Source: Sipunculus nudus
Lineage: Eukaryota > Annelida > Sipuncula > Golfingiida > Sipunculidae
Reading direction: 5' to 3'
Assembly: GCA_026874595.1 (NCBI GenBank)
Contig: CM049315.1
Location: 11,286,664 to 11,350,663, forward strand
DNA: 64,000 nucleotides
The translations under genes and the position numbers were made by a program. Below, piece after piece: positions 24,759-38,461 of this stretch (within the stretch, counting starts at the first letter, position 1; each line of letters starts with the position of its first letter). The notes under the pieces were generated by a model. That model worked only from the letters and a program-made list of their open reading frames with translations, ran no database searches and was not told the DNA's origin.

Positions 24759-27540
24759 GTTCCAAAATAAATTTATTTTACATAAAGATTGATAAAGTCA
24801 AGGCTCCTCAACAAAATAGACCTCCCCAGTAAGTGCTTGATGCAATTACATTTGTTGATATCGAGATTATTTATGAACACTGAACACCCAATAATGAAAT
24901 AAAGTGAAAAAAGGAGTTAAATAAAATCACCATTTGGCCTTTCCAGGCCTGAAGCCTTTAACAAGTCTCCTAAGAAATGGCTTTCAGTGTCAATAACTTG
25001 CAATCGTCATTTATAGATCTTAAAAATAACCAAACCAGAAAAAATAATGGAAGCACTTGATACTATGATTATATTCGATTTTGCCCTAACGTTGAATCAC
25101 TGTCTGTGATACTTGAAATTATATGGTGATATATGCTTACCAGTCCATCATCTATTTACAACTGAAAATATTAACAAGATTCATGACCGAATGTTGTTCT
25201 TCCCGGCACTTAAGACTCTTTTGATGTTATATATTTTTTTTCAAAATACCAATGTCAAATCGTGAATTTACTTATCAACATAAAAGTTAAAGTGTTTCCC
25301 CAGAACGTTCCAACATCTATTATTCATCATGATGAAATTCCCTGTAGAAGCGCTGAAGCAATCTAGTAGTTCTTGGAAACGAAAAAACAAAAACAGTAAA
25401 ATATGAAGCATAACAATAATGATCGAAAATCATCGTCAAATTATGACCATAAGTATCCTCATAAGAGGGCGCCAGTGAAGTTTAAAGTTCTTCATTTCTC
25501 AATACAATATACTCCCACCGAAATAAACATTTTGATGTAGAGACAATGTACAGGCAATGGCACAAAATTAACATCTACCTTCACTGGCTTTTATGATTTC
25601 ATATAAAATATGCACCGTGGATAAAACAAAAAGAGTGCCCGGATAAAGCGAATCTCTACAATATTAACGCATCAGCAAAACATCAAACAAAAATAACCAT
25701 CCTATATAAGCCAATATCATAATGAACCATATATATATCATCTTCAACTGACAACATGTTTGATTACACTTGCCACAAGTAAATCGTGACATATATCACT
25801 TGGGCATTTAGCCAAATCTATATGTATTCTAAGTGCTCAGGGCCGCCCCCCATTGATTAAAAGCGGTTATGTGTTGGGATCATCGTTATTCGTGACCCCT
25901 GAGCCTTGCACAGTAGACTCTTAAGCCGACAAATACGGTGTGCCTGCAACTCCTTGATTAGCTCATAGGCGGCGGGACAGGTATATTGCAATGTCTGCAT
26001 TGTATTCATTTGACAAGAGTTTTATACATCTGTATTTCAAACAGAGTAGGGTCCTCATGAAACGTCGACAGTTTAAGTGTTTTCAAATGTCGATTATTCC
26101 ATACTTTTTACATTTTAATTGTTTTATGTATCGTAACCAATGCTATGGTGTTATCATGGTCTCCCAGGTATTACAGGGTTAAAAACAACAGGAGACCAGT
26201 GACGATTGCAGTATATAACCGCTGCGTGAGGAGCGTAACATACCACATAATTGACCTTTTAATACATTAAGCGTTCATCGCTTGGTGTTTTTTTTTTGCG
26301 TTGCCTCACACAAAAAAGCTAATTTTCCCGAATTAGATTTAAGATCTAGATAATTTAATAATAAAATACGGATACGATTTCTTTACGTCCTTTTTCATAC
26401 AGTCCATACTGTATGTACAGAAAAAAAATATGCATGCATATTTCTCAAGCTCATTTCGGAAGCTTTCCACTAAAGCAGCAAACTAGGTTCTTTAACTATA
26501 TTATTTCACGATGGCCGTGTTCAGTCTCCATGTTAAGATTTTCCTCCATTTCAAACCAGAAAGGGCTGGCCTTTTCTGGTCTTTACTGTTATAAACATAA
26601 TTACCCCATCACGCATACAGCGGTTTAATATAACACAAGTACGGGAAGAACACAGGGCGGGACTTTTAATCCGGCGCAACCTTTTGTGTTAAGCGGGCAT
26701 TTTTCTGTTTCGTTAGAACCGCCCCACGAGCCCACATCAATATATAGATAATGCAAAGTCTACTTTTCTGTGTGGTTCACCTACTGATGGGTACAGCTGA
26801 ATTTTAAGCAACTAGGGAATGCTTCTTTAATTATTCAACATGGAAATGATCAGTGAACCATGAAATATGAGGACAATCCTTTCAAACCCTTAATCTATAA
26901 AGAAACAATCTTCGACTTATTTAGTTATTGGTTTGTGTGAGTGCGTGTGTGTTGCCTGTCTGGTAGTTTTCCCTGTCCACCCTTCGGCACATCCGGTCAA
27001 GCAATGGCCGATCGATTTGTTACAAAATTCCTTGGGATTTTGACAACGGCAAATGTAATTACAATGTGCCCAAAACGGTTGTTAATGCAATGTCCAATAA
27101 AAAATAAATGTTTAGTCAGTTTCACATAATGCGTAAAAGAAATTGTAGGTATAATATTTAACATAAAAAATGTCAGCGAATATGTTCAACGCAGATATTA
27201 ACACACACAAAACTTAAAACCAGTGAGCCAGATATCTTAATATATAATAAGATATTTCAAACATTATCTAGAATTAAGGAGAATAGAGACAGACTAGTTT
27301 ACTCAGCACTAGTACGGGGATAAGGCACATCTAATTAAAACACAAAGAGGCATTATAAAGATAGTAAAAGGATGTATAGAAGTTTTCACTCAAGACATTG
27401 GTAAAGTAATATGACATGTACATTTGGATTTTTAAAAGCCTTTTTGATAAAACCTTGACATGATTCTCAAATGATGTAATTTTTCCGAAATTTTACTCAA
27501 AGCATTTATATAGAGTGTTCAAAATATTGGTTCAAAATAC
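24240..27540. other. intergenic DNA with microsatellites, no gene seen
   Basis: Contains (TA)n at 24389-24460 and (CT)n at 24724-24755. I see no exon-like open frame with splice signals and no domain similarity. Confidence 0.5.
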
Positions 27541-27593
27541 ATCGAATGTATATTTCCATTAGTAAATTCATTTTCTTGATGATACAAACAAAC

Positions 27594-27662
27594 CTTAACA
27601 GGAGCCTCCTTGAAAGTGCTCGTGACACCCTCCAGCTGAACCACTGTTTGAGTCACATGTAG
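27594..27662 (-). pseudogene. EGF-type exon remnant of the RPTP gene
   Basis: On the minus strand this reads [21 protein letters not shown], then a stop, followed by a preserved GGTTTG donor. It matches the C-terminal half of the EGF exon at 52134-52271 ([21 protein letters not shown]) position for position, but has lost at least one Cys and gained a stop. The intron side (27530-27593) also resembles 51970-52133, for example the repeated ttggttcaaaat-like strings. It lies outside the main gene, beyond its 3' end. Confidence 0.7.
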
Positions 27663-27789
27663 CCGCGATTAATAAGCGAAGCAATGTTCAATATTGTGCA
27701 TCTAGAGCTGCGAGGTGTCAGGGACTGCAGATTCCACATTTATGTTATATATTTTAACGACATGATTCACTATTATTTCATGGTAGAAA

Positions 27790-30700
27790 ATTTTTTGGTA
27801 TCACTAATATCTAGCTTAGCATTGCGAATGTTCTGGCGTCTTTAGCAAAGAAGCTTTCTCCAGCGTGGATGTCATACTCGCTTTTGGTATGAAAATATAT
27901 CGTGGTATCAGTCCAAGCTATAGGTAGAATTATCACTCCGGAAACTATCGACCAGTGACATCAGCGGCAACTTTCTGTACCAGCGATTACCTAGTTTTAT
28001 TGCCCAACAGTACCATTCAAACCGGCCTGTTACTCTGTTCTCATCATATTATATAACCCCTTAGGCGCCAGAACCAGTTATGGCTTCTAAAAGAATCTAA
28101 CTCTACTAATAATATATACATATGTGTGAATAGATATTTGAAAATATTAGAACAGATCTCTGTCCTAACTGCTACCGAATCAAAGGTAACGATGGGATGG
28201 GATAAAGTGAGGGGTAGAATGTCTTCTGACGAGACAGTCCTCATAATTCGTTTTATCAGAGATGGCCAGTAACCTTAGGGCGCACGGATGGACGAAACTG
28301 AAAAACCAAGTGTAGGTGGCAGCACTCCTCATGTATACAAGATAATGATAAAATAGATTTAGGGACATGCAACAGTTTAGGCCGATGTATTAAACCAATC
28401 CTAAGATAAATGCATAAATGTATTTTACGAATACATGATATAGGTTGCCACACCTGTCTTTTGTATGAGGATGGATGGGCATCCAAAATTTCACACTTGA
28501 GATATGTCTGATTTTTTCCTGAGAAATGAGATTTCATGAAAAAACAGACCTTCAGATGGACGCCAATTGAAATGGATTATAGGTAGTCCAACCGGTCTGG
28601 GGTACACGATAAATCATTTAGATATCCATGGGCATGCAAATTTTCAAGCTGATACATTAAAAGGTTCCTGAGATAAATCCACAGATGTATTCTACCAGTA
28701 TGTGATTAAATGTGACGAACCAAGATGGATGAATGTGCAAACTATCCAACCGATATGCCAAAGCATTCCTTAGAAAAGGGCATCAATGTATTCTACGAAA
28801 ACGTTATGGTAGGTAGCACCACGGGTCTTGTCTACGACAAAGCTATCCAAGGTGATTTAAGATGCAAAAATTCAGAGTAATACATCCACACCCCGGCCCC
28901 CCGAAATAATTTTTACGCAAAACATATTTATGGGTAGACGCTATGATTTTTAGTGGCGTCACCTTGCGTGTGTACGAGACTAAGTTATCAAAGATCTATT
29001 AAAATGTAACGAACGTACACATCCCCCTGTTTTAATAGATATATTCAATAATGAGCCCAGTGTTTATTTATTTTGATTCAAGACAGTTGTCATGGCGTAA
29101 CCTCATTTCAGGATGTGAGATTTAAAACCGTTTCCTTTTTATGATTGCCAGTGAAAGAAATGTTAAAAAAAAAGTAAAATTTAAGGCTTTTTGAGCGAAT
29201 AACGGCATATTTTGGATAAATAGCCACTCAAAGTAAGGAATGTTATTTTCATTAACGATAATATATGCTAAAACGACAGTTTGTGGAGACACATTTTGAC
29301 AAGTGTCTGTTGTCTGAAAATCGCCGTTCCTGCATTACTTTGTACTGAATTTATTAATAAAAACGTATTACGTGTTTACAGAAACTCTGTTATAATGTTA
29401 TATGCCTTAGAATTAACTGCTAAATGAAGAAAATCTACACCTGTTTTGTCCCATGTATATTATTAGCCCTAACATGGATCGGACGGTAAATGCAATCACA
29501 CAGAATATTTGTTGACCTGACCCGTATAGAAGATTAGGGGAGTGTCTTGGTTTTTGTTTCCTGTAGATCTGTAGGTGATCTTAGCCTGCAATAAAAACTG
29601 TACCATTCTTTCGTGACTAACGTGTTGCTTGCAAGACTACTCGAGGATTTACGTCCGACGGAGATAATCTGCAACACTGTATGAACCTGACGCAAACGTA
29701 TGCTCGAGTATAATGCCGATTTTGTTTTTCTTTCTTTTTTCCTATGCATATACTAACAATGGACAAATAAGGATCGGCAAAATAACCACTTGACGGATTT
29801 ATTACCTTGCACACACACTTGTATATATGCATATAAACTGATAGGGAGAAATATATAACTCATATTGCCCATATGAGTTATGACTACAATAATCGGACCT
29901 TTTAGCACACCCAAAGGCCTGACAAATAGGAACGCAGTATAGCTGAATGTAAAGTACAGATATATGTCTTACTGTTGTTTGAAGATAGTCCGGCTTTTAA
30001 CTTCTGTGTTTGTGCATCGGGTGCCAAGTACCAAGCAGAGAACCATACCAAACTAAGAATCATAGTTCAGATTATTTGAGCTATCACACCTTGTTGGGGT
30101 AGTCGGGGTAAGGAGAATTTGCCACATTAGACGAGAATTAAGCTGATACATTCCCTGGTCAGAATCACTATCACGGTGTTTAATTCTGTCAAACGTTTTT
30201 GCCATGTCAACGCAACAAGGAATGGATAAAATAATGTAGTATACAACACAAAGAGGTGATAAAATTTGATTTAATGCACCAATACATTTTACATAGTCTT
30301 TCCCATAAAATTAGCGGAACAAATCCGAAAAGACATATATTTAGGAATCATGTTGATTTATTTAAAAAGGTTCACATATTTAGAATTCAAAATACAAAAG
30401 TAAATAGCCCAGGTTCCCGACGGTGCCTCTCGACTGCCCAGGATTTTAATAGATAAGTAAAGATGAGACATTTATACACATTGCATGTCAATATGACTTC
30501 TTGTCTAACTTCCTACTTCGCGTGTAGATATAAGTGGATTCCTCAGCAGATTCACTCACAATAGTTTAAATATTTAACAAACACAAATATTTGAACGAGG
30601 GTATTAAAGATATAATACATAAAATATGCATACGTAAATGCGAAACTTTCAAGGTCTAAATTCCTCGTTAAGGTCCCTACAAAATTCACCCGAAAAGCGA

Positions 30701-31223
30701 CGCACTGTTAGATATGGTTCCATTACATATGAAACACCACGTACAAATCATATTAAAATTAACCAGATTATAAAGCAGCATAGATCCGTACGAGTAAAGG
30801 CTGTTCTGTGCCCTGGTGGTCATTGAATCATCGGAAATTAGCGTAGGTGCTGAAGGACTGTACATAGCTGAGTGCTGCCTGGTGAAGCCACTGGTATTCC
30901 TCCTGAAATAATAATTATAAGTATCCTTACACTTCATCAGCATGGAAATAATATTCCTTCAAACTGAAACGTTTAGATTATAGGTACATAAAATGCAGAT
31001 AGCGATGTGACACTAAAGTAGCTGGCTGGGAAACGTGGTCAAAGGCTGGGAAAGGGCGTAACCTTGTATGAAAATATCACATTTTTCTTATGAGTCGGGG
31101 TATTCAGCAACCATCAGAGAATGTAGACATTGCGAGTTGACAACACCCGGAATCAGAATTCTATTACTAACCGATAGCTGTATCAGTAGATATTGACAGG
31201 AAATGTGTATAATAACTACCTAC

Positions 31224-31263
<40 letters not shown>

Positions 31264-31969
31264 ACGGAACTTAATATAAATAGATCACGTATGGGTGAGG
31301 AACACAAATTTTGTAATGGAGATAAAAACAAATCAGATTCTGTAACACAAGCAGCATGAAATGTCTAGGGGAATGAATAAAGAAGACAGTGTTTTTTGTT
31401 AACAAATAACTAAAATTTATTCTTAAAACAACCCTAACACCACAATACACCAAATTATATAGTAAAACAGCGGTATAGCAACAAGTCAATACAATCACAG
31501 AGAAAATAATGCATGTGCACAGTACCTGGATATCAACACCATCACAACGATAAGTCCTTTAAATGGAAACTCTCGGAGAATGACACTCCAGTTGAAAGTT
31601 CTTGCAACAACCCAGAAAGAAAACTAAATTCCAAATGCAGGAGAAAGTCTTTGAAAATCTATAATTGCCGCATTCATCGGATAAGGTCCTAGAATCTGAC
31701 ACACGCTTCACATTCAAAGCCGAGAATTTTCCACTTCTCGAACAGTCTATAAGATCTTGCACAATCACAGTAAACACGTGCTTCAGGAATTCTCTAGAAA
31801 AACAGCGCCGTGTATCTCTACACACCATGGTGTACACGTTATCTCGCCCCAAGCCAGCATAACAACACGAGTTCAACAGTACGGATTAAACACAGAATGT
31901 AATACGCGGCCAGACACGAGCGCCACAACAGGAGTTACGCCCGTGTCACATAATAAAAAGAGCAACTGT

Positions 31970-32016
<47 letters not shown>

Positions 32017-32460
32017 TAGCTATGTGGTTGTGGGCTTCGATTGTAGGGGATTTTCTTTACATATGTGATATATAATTACTCCGACAAACCTTCCGCTTAC
32101 GAACCCACCTAGGACTGCTGCAATTTATTTCATGGCAGAGTGGGCACCTCTTGTAACATTTTATCTGTTCCCTACCTGTGAGGTTATCTGGGGTCAATCA
32201 CAGTATACCTGAGGTGAACGAATTACGTTGACATAATAATCAGACCAGGTGTCACGAATAAGGGCATACTCTTCATTTTTACATCACGTACATTCAAAGT
32301 ATGATTTCCTTTAAGGTGATATATATAACGGAAAAGTTTAAAGGCACGACAGTTATGTGCTAAATACTTTTGTATGTTCAACCCCCGTATCACGTATTGC
32401 ATTCAATTCGATTTACATGGCCTATTTTCCTTGTGCTATCATAGTTTCTACAATGACAAA
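27790..32460 (+). repeat. segmental duplication, copy 2 (partner at 15950-18640)
   Basis: Diverged, collinear partner of 15950-18640. It has gained material between about 29700 and 32070, including the solo-LTR-like element. The last exon and 3' UTR of the main RPTP gene also fall inside this gap. Confidence 0.65.
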
Positions 32461-35242
32461 TTATATAATTCTATGCAAAATAAACGCCACTATCATGCCT
32501 TCACGTATTGGTTATAGGCCAGTGACATGTTTTGCATCATGTATGGTTTTACGAAGCCTGTGTCATACATGGCAATTCCATGACTGGCACACGCCGAAGA
32601 AAACTGATTTGTCCCACATCCCCCGCCTCAAGGTCGAAGGGCATTTCTGTCAGCTGTTTCATTTTAACACTCCCTCTTATAATCGAGCAAATACTTTGTT
32701 TAGCCTTCGCTTAACAGTATATAGGCAGCGTAGAATATATAGATAACGCCGAATAAAGAGACAATGAATAATTTACATTGCTTTGCCGAGAAAATGAGTG
32801 TAAAATCAAACATTGTTTTCATGAGAGGAAAACATATGTAATTCGAGGCCTCAAATATAAATATATTTGAATGACCAGCCACTTTTGCTAAATATGGTGT
32901 TAATGAATGAAAACAGAACTCGCTTATTTTTTTACTTTGCAACCGCTATGCTTGAAACCGTCACCTGATCAGAAATAATTTTTTGCGTGTTTGCCCCAAA
33001 GGCTGCTGGCTCAAATTGCTCGGGGAAAACACGGGGCAGATATATTTTGCAGCTTATCAAAACTGATCAGTGCATATCAGACGTTATGTAACGTGAAAAA
33101 AACTGCCCCAGTGTCTTCTACAATTGTTTTCGATAAAAAAAATCTTTGACACTATGTTCACCGATTCTTACCAGTGACGTGATAAACTCAGGCCGGCTGA
33201 CCCTGATCTGCTTCACGGCATGAAACACGTCAACCTCCTGTTCGTCTTTTATTTTCTGACATATTAGACACAGCGCACAGAACAACCCGCTGTTGTTCAA
33301 ACCATTCCTGTTAAAAATTGGGATTAAAAAATTAAAAGATTTAAAATGTATGCTATAGCAATCTATCATATTGATATTTTTATATAAACCAATATTTATA
33401 CTATATTTTACACAATAATCATATTGAGTCAACATTGAGCGACATGAATAATATCCACTACCTCTTATGTAGAAGTATTAAGGCATATTCACTTAAGTAA
33501 TAGTAAGCGTGAAACATGCAATCGCGGTTCTCCATATATTTGCTAAATACTAATCAATAAAAACCTGCAGTGAACGAGGATGCGACCAGCCCTGTCTCCC
33601 TGCTGGGCGACTTGTGTCGCCTCAACGAGTGCAAGGAGGGTTGAAATGTCGGGAAGACTCCTGTCAGTTGTGTCATGACTGGCAGCCAGGTGGATAGCTT
33701 CATATTGCTCCCTTCGCTGGAAGAACGTTAAAAAATTCATTCTTGACTAATGAAAGCTACTGGATGTTGCTGACTTGTAATACATCTCATCAGCCTACCT
33801 AAAATGCCTAAGTCCCTCATACCTTTCTACACAGACAAACTGGAACCTTCTGTCACACGTATAACAAGAACGGTGCAGACGATATGTTCTTTCATATAAC
33901 ACGGTAATAACAATGATTCTCTTGTTTGATCAGATGATTAATTAGACATGCGACGCCTACCTGCAGAGAGTAGGTGAACGTTGATTTGACGTAACTGTCT
34001 TCCGGCATTGTCGATTTGAGCGACACACTGATGGGTCCATAGCTTTGTGTACTGAAATACTCCGGTAAATCCTGGAAATAAAAAATATGAACTGATAGCC
34101 GGCCGCAGAATATATTCAGATGTGGAAAAACGTGTATCTCCTTTAAAATAAAACAAAACCCTATCTAATGGCTACCGACAATCTGGATAAAACCTGGAGG
34201 AACTACAAAGTTTCCATGTCCAAGCAGACTAAATACCTTTACATGTAATACACTGAGAATATCATTGAATCCACAAAAGTTCGATAGAAGGATACGTCCA
34301 TTTGGCTATGCACGTTCAGTAAAACAAATAATTGATATTTTTATCGATGTTAAATTCTATGAATTATGTTTAAAATTAAAATGATATTTCTATATCCGTA
34401 TTTTAATAGTTGCACTACCTCTGCGTCGAGCACATTAAGGGCAACAACCACTACACATTCATAATCATAAATGAGGCGCCAAATGTCAGTAACGGTTGTT
34501 TTCATTGGAGACTGTGTCAAAAGGAAACCATCATTTCTCCTTTCAGACTATAAAAAATACAAAATATCTACATTCAAATATGTCATATTTGGAATGTCAA
34601 TGTTTTATCAACCTCTAAAACAACACAATATTGTGAGAAAAAAATCATAAAAACATTATGAGCAAGTTAAATCATTTGAAGGATCGTGCTCTATGAAAAT
34701 TATTTATATTTGGATTATTCTACTATATCTTATATAGTACATGCCTCAAAAAACTATCTGTGATAATTAATTCCTGATTGCTCTAGCTTAGGTGACTAAT
34801 TATCTATCTGTTACACGTTTTCATAATCATCAGGGCTAAACACCAGTTTTCCTCTAATTTTGTATTCTGACATAACTCCTGATCCCATTGACCACATTTC
34901 GTGTCTGCGTTCACATCGTGGGCAAATGTGTCATACTTGGTCCAAGGATCTTCTCAATCAGGAACATTGCCGAAAGATTCATTTTTTGGGTTTTTTTTTT
35001 TTTTTTTTGTAAACAGACATAATCTTTGAACAGATTGTTTACACAGAGAATGTGCTAGGAGTTACTACCTTCACAAAGACAGCGTTGATGTAATCGTTTG
35101 ACAGTGGGACGGGCGTCATAAGCAGAGGACGCCACTTGTCCAGAGGAAGGATCTTAGGATTCCGGTTCTTCATCTGGTTTTCCTCGAGTCTCCCTGCAGA
35201 TGTTTCTTCTGGTCTCACCACCCGCCTCATTTTCTCCAACAT
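30828..35242 (-). CDS. RPTP exons 23-28: second phosphatase domain D2 (inactive)
   Basis: Exon 23 (35069-35242) has [14 protein letters not shown] and NDYINAVFV. Exon 24 (34419-34547) has [20 protein letters not shown]. Exon 25 (33961-34071) has SYGPISVSL. Exon 26 (33565-33716) has [12 protein letters not shown] in place of the WPD loop and ends in VHC. Exon 27 (33172-33307) gives [10 protein letters not shown], so the P-loop reads [10 protein letters not shown], with Asn where catalytic Arg belongs. Exon 28 (30828-30902) ends STYANFR and stop TGA. As in many receptor phosphatases, D2 is a pseudophosphatase, likely regulatory. A possible minus-strand AATAAA lies at 30357-30362. Confidence 0.87.
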
Positions 35243-38200
35243 CTTCGATATTGACATATATGTTAGGCATGTGTATTGTTATATTTTGATTATATTATAT
35301 ATTTAACGGAAACAGAAATCCAATAGTGGAGGGGTACATCGATTTGCAATTACGTCAATTTCTCCTAAAATGGTAAAACATCCATACCATAAACTGTTTT
35401 TGTAGTTCTTCATCGCATGGTCCATTTATCCAAGTTTCATAGTGTGTGACATCATGGACTACCGTCCCGCAATGCGATGCTTCCAAGAGGGCTTCATGGA
35501 TGAATATGTACTGATCCTTTGAAATAAAGTTAAGTGTTTAGAAGTGATATGAGTTTAAATCAAAGGCTGTGATTAACTGTAAGAAAAGTAGTATATATCT
35601 AATTGGATTTTAATCTATATATACTTCATGTTTACATATTGCTGCTCCTGTGGTAAAAGATAGGAAAAGATCTTGAACGATTCAGTTACATTCAGCTCCC
35701 AATAAAAATGACAATATATAAAAAAACTCACGCCGGTGCGTAATTGAAAATGAATATTTATATAAAGAAAAGCACTTACAAAATTTCAAAAGACTAATTT
35801 TGCACCATTTCAACAGGATATGTGTCAATGTCGAAGTGCAAACCTACCAGGCTCTGGACCATTCCAACCAGATGTGTTCTCATCTCCATGACACAGTTGT
35901 ACACACTAACCCTTCCTTCCTGTTCTGCCTGTTTCAGGAGGTAATCCATGGCCAGGAACGTTCCAGTCCGACCAACACCAGCACTAAAAGATGCAACCCC
36001 AAACTTTTAAAAAGGTTAAGTAAAATTGCGCTATCTGCAATTCAACGTTAAATAAATAACTTCAATAAAATACCATACCTGCAATGTACAACTACCGGAC
36101 CCCTGGTGATATCGTAGTATTGTGTTGCTTCTTTTTGATATGTCAGAAAAGCCGTTGGGCTTTGAGGAGTACCATGATCAGGCCATGATGTAAACTGCAT
36201 ATGTGTCAGGCGCCTAATCTCTCCACCCTAAATGGATACACGGTATTTATGTATTATTCTAACAATTATACTTGACTGGTAGCAATGCATATTAATTATT
36301 AGAACATTAATATATTGTCCTTTTGAACATCAATATATTCTCGAGTTAACTAATATTGTATGGCTGTCTTTGGAAACATTCGGAAACAGATAAAAAAAAT
36401 ATCAAACAATACTCATACAATGTATGGAAAGAAACATGGCCTATCATATATCATAGTACTAAATGTGATATATGTATGAATATATGCGTGTCTCGTTTTT
36501 CCTAAGCGTGCAATATCTTGGATGGTTCAAGAGATCGTTTGATTTAGCAGCAATACCTTCCGCAAAACTAATTCCCGGGTAACATAATGTGGTCTTTGTT
36601 CTGTTGTCACCAAATTCACGGTAATATCCCCGTAAACCATCGGCTTCTTATTATTTGGCCAATACTGTTCACACTTGGCCTAAAAAAAATTGTACACTCA
36701 GCAATTTCGGCTCTCTGTCTATCATGTCATCAAAGGCGGTTACGATTATAAAATGTCTGAAATATGTTATTTTATATATCATATTTTTTCTTTCACTTTA
36801 ATCATGTTCATTATCTACAATTGTTTTGTCACAGGCGATGCTCAGTGGCAACCGCGTAACCCTTAGATTTTTCTTGATATCCAGAATGATCAGAAAAAAA
36901 ACATTTTCATGTCACATTTCTGTGGATAAAGAGTAACATATACCTTGTTGTCCTCTTTCAGGGAAGTAACCATGACAACCAATGGCACATCGTTTTCCCA
37001 AAGCATTAAGACGAAGTCGTTTAGAGTTACTTCAACAGGACCTGGTGGAACAGAAAATATTACAACCTATAACGTCAGGTACAATGACACATTCTATCAA
37101 AATTACACTTTTACATATTTCTTTGGTGTTTTAAAATATTATTAATATTTTATAAATGGAGGTTTTGGTATATTAGTTCTTTTTCTTACCCTGAGCAGCA
37201 ATGAACCTGACGGTGTTGCCATAGCCATATTCAGAGAAAAAGTAGTAGGTTTGATAAGCTAATATTTATAAAATAGTGAAAAAATCGATATTTATATAAC
37301 TTTTTTGTAACCGCGACAGATAGAAGTTAATTGATGTTGAGTTCACTCACCGGTATGTAGCTGGCGTTAATATATCCATCATTGTCAGAAGTCTGAAGTA
37401 GCACTCGGTTATGATTATCTGTAGGCATAAAGAATTGCGCGTCGCTTTACTACTAATAATTTACATGATCTAACATAGTTCTTAGATTCATTTTATTGAT
37501 CATTTCATACATCTAAAAAAGCAAAAAAAACAGTTGTTCAAATTTTATACTATTAGGTTATAATTATTGGTACGTGTGCTGGCTAGAGAATGAATATTGA
37601 ATGTGTGCCTTACTTACATGGAATAATATTGCGGAACCTGTTTTTCGGGCGATACTCTTCCTTTTTGCCTATGCCTACATCAGCAGTTGGACCAGCTGAA
37701 ATAGTCTGTTTGCAAGTGAAGAATGAGCGTTTGAAACATAATCATGTGTCGTATTTATCGTTTAGGAAGTACATGTTGATCTATAAAGTATATTTGCTCA
37801 CTATTGTAAATACGTCATTGTACTTATCATACGCATGCCTATACCTGCAAAATAAGTATTTGAATAAATAAAGGTGCCATCATATATCTATCATATCACA
37901 TCTCCTAACTGTAGGGTTAAGAGGGTGGTTTATTCTATGTCCTATCAGAACTCACCTTGTACTCATCCCCAAAACCATTTTCCGTATCTGTCATAAAGCG
38001 GATGTAATCTGGGAACGAATCAGCGGCTATATCTGTCTTATCAAAGGCCGCGGATATATTACAATAGATAGCATCAGCATCAACAGTCGCCTTGATAGAT
38101 TTTCTGACCACTCGCTTGACGTGGCTTTTCTGATTGGCTCCTCTACGCTGACTGTTGGGAACCTCAGACAAGCCATCTCTGTGTTGGATTTCTTCTTCAA

Positions 38201-38429
38201 TCGCAAAATTAATTAACTGCTTTACCTTATCTCATGGGCGATACACACAGAATACACATTTCAGACAAATTTAAAGTGGTTTTATATTGAAATGTATAAT
38301 CAATATTCCTCACCTTTATCGGATTTATTTCGGCGGAACCTTCTCATCACTTCGGGTAATTTTCCATTCCGACGCCTAATGGCATGTTTAAAAGTTAATG
38401 TATAAAAAATAATGTAATATAATAATATG

Positions 38430-38461
<32 letters not shown>

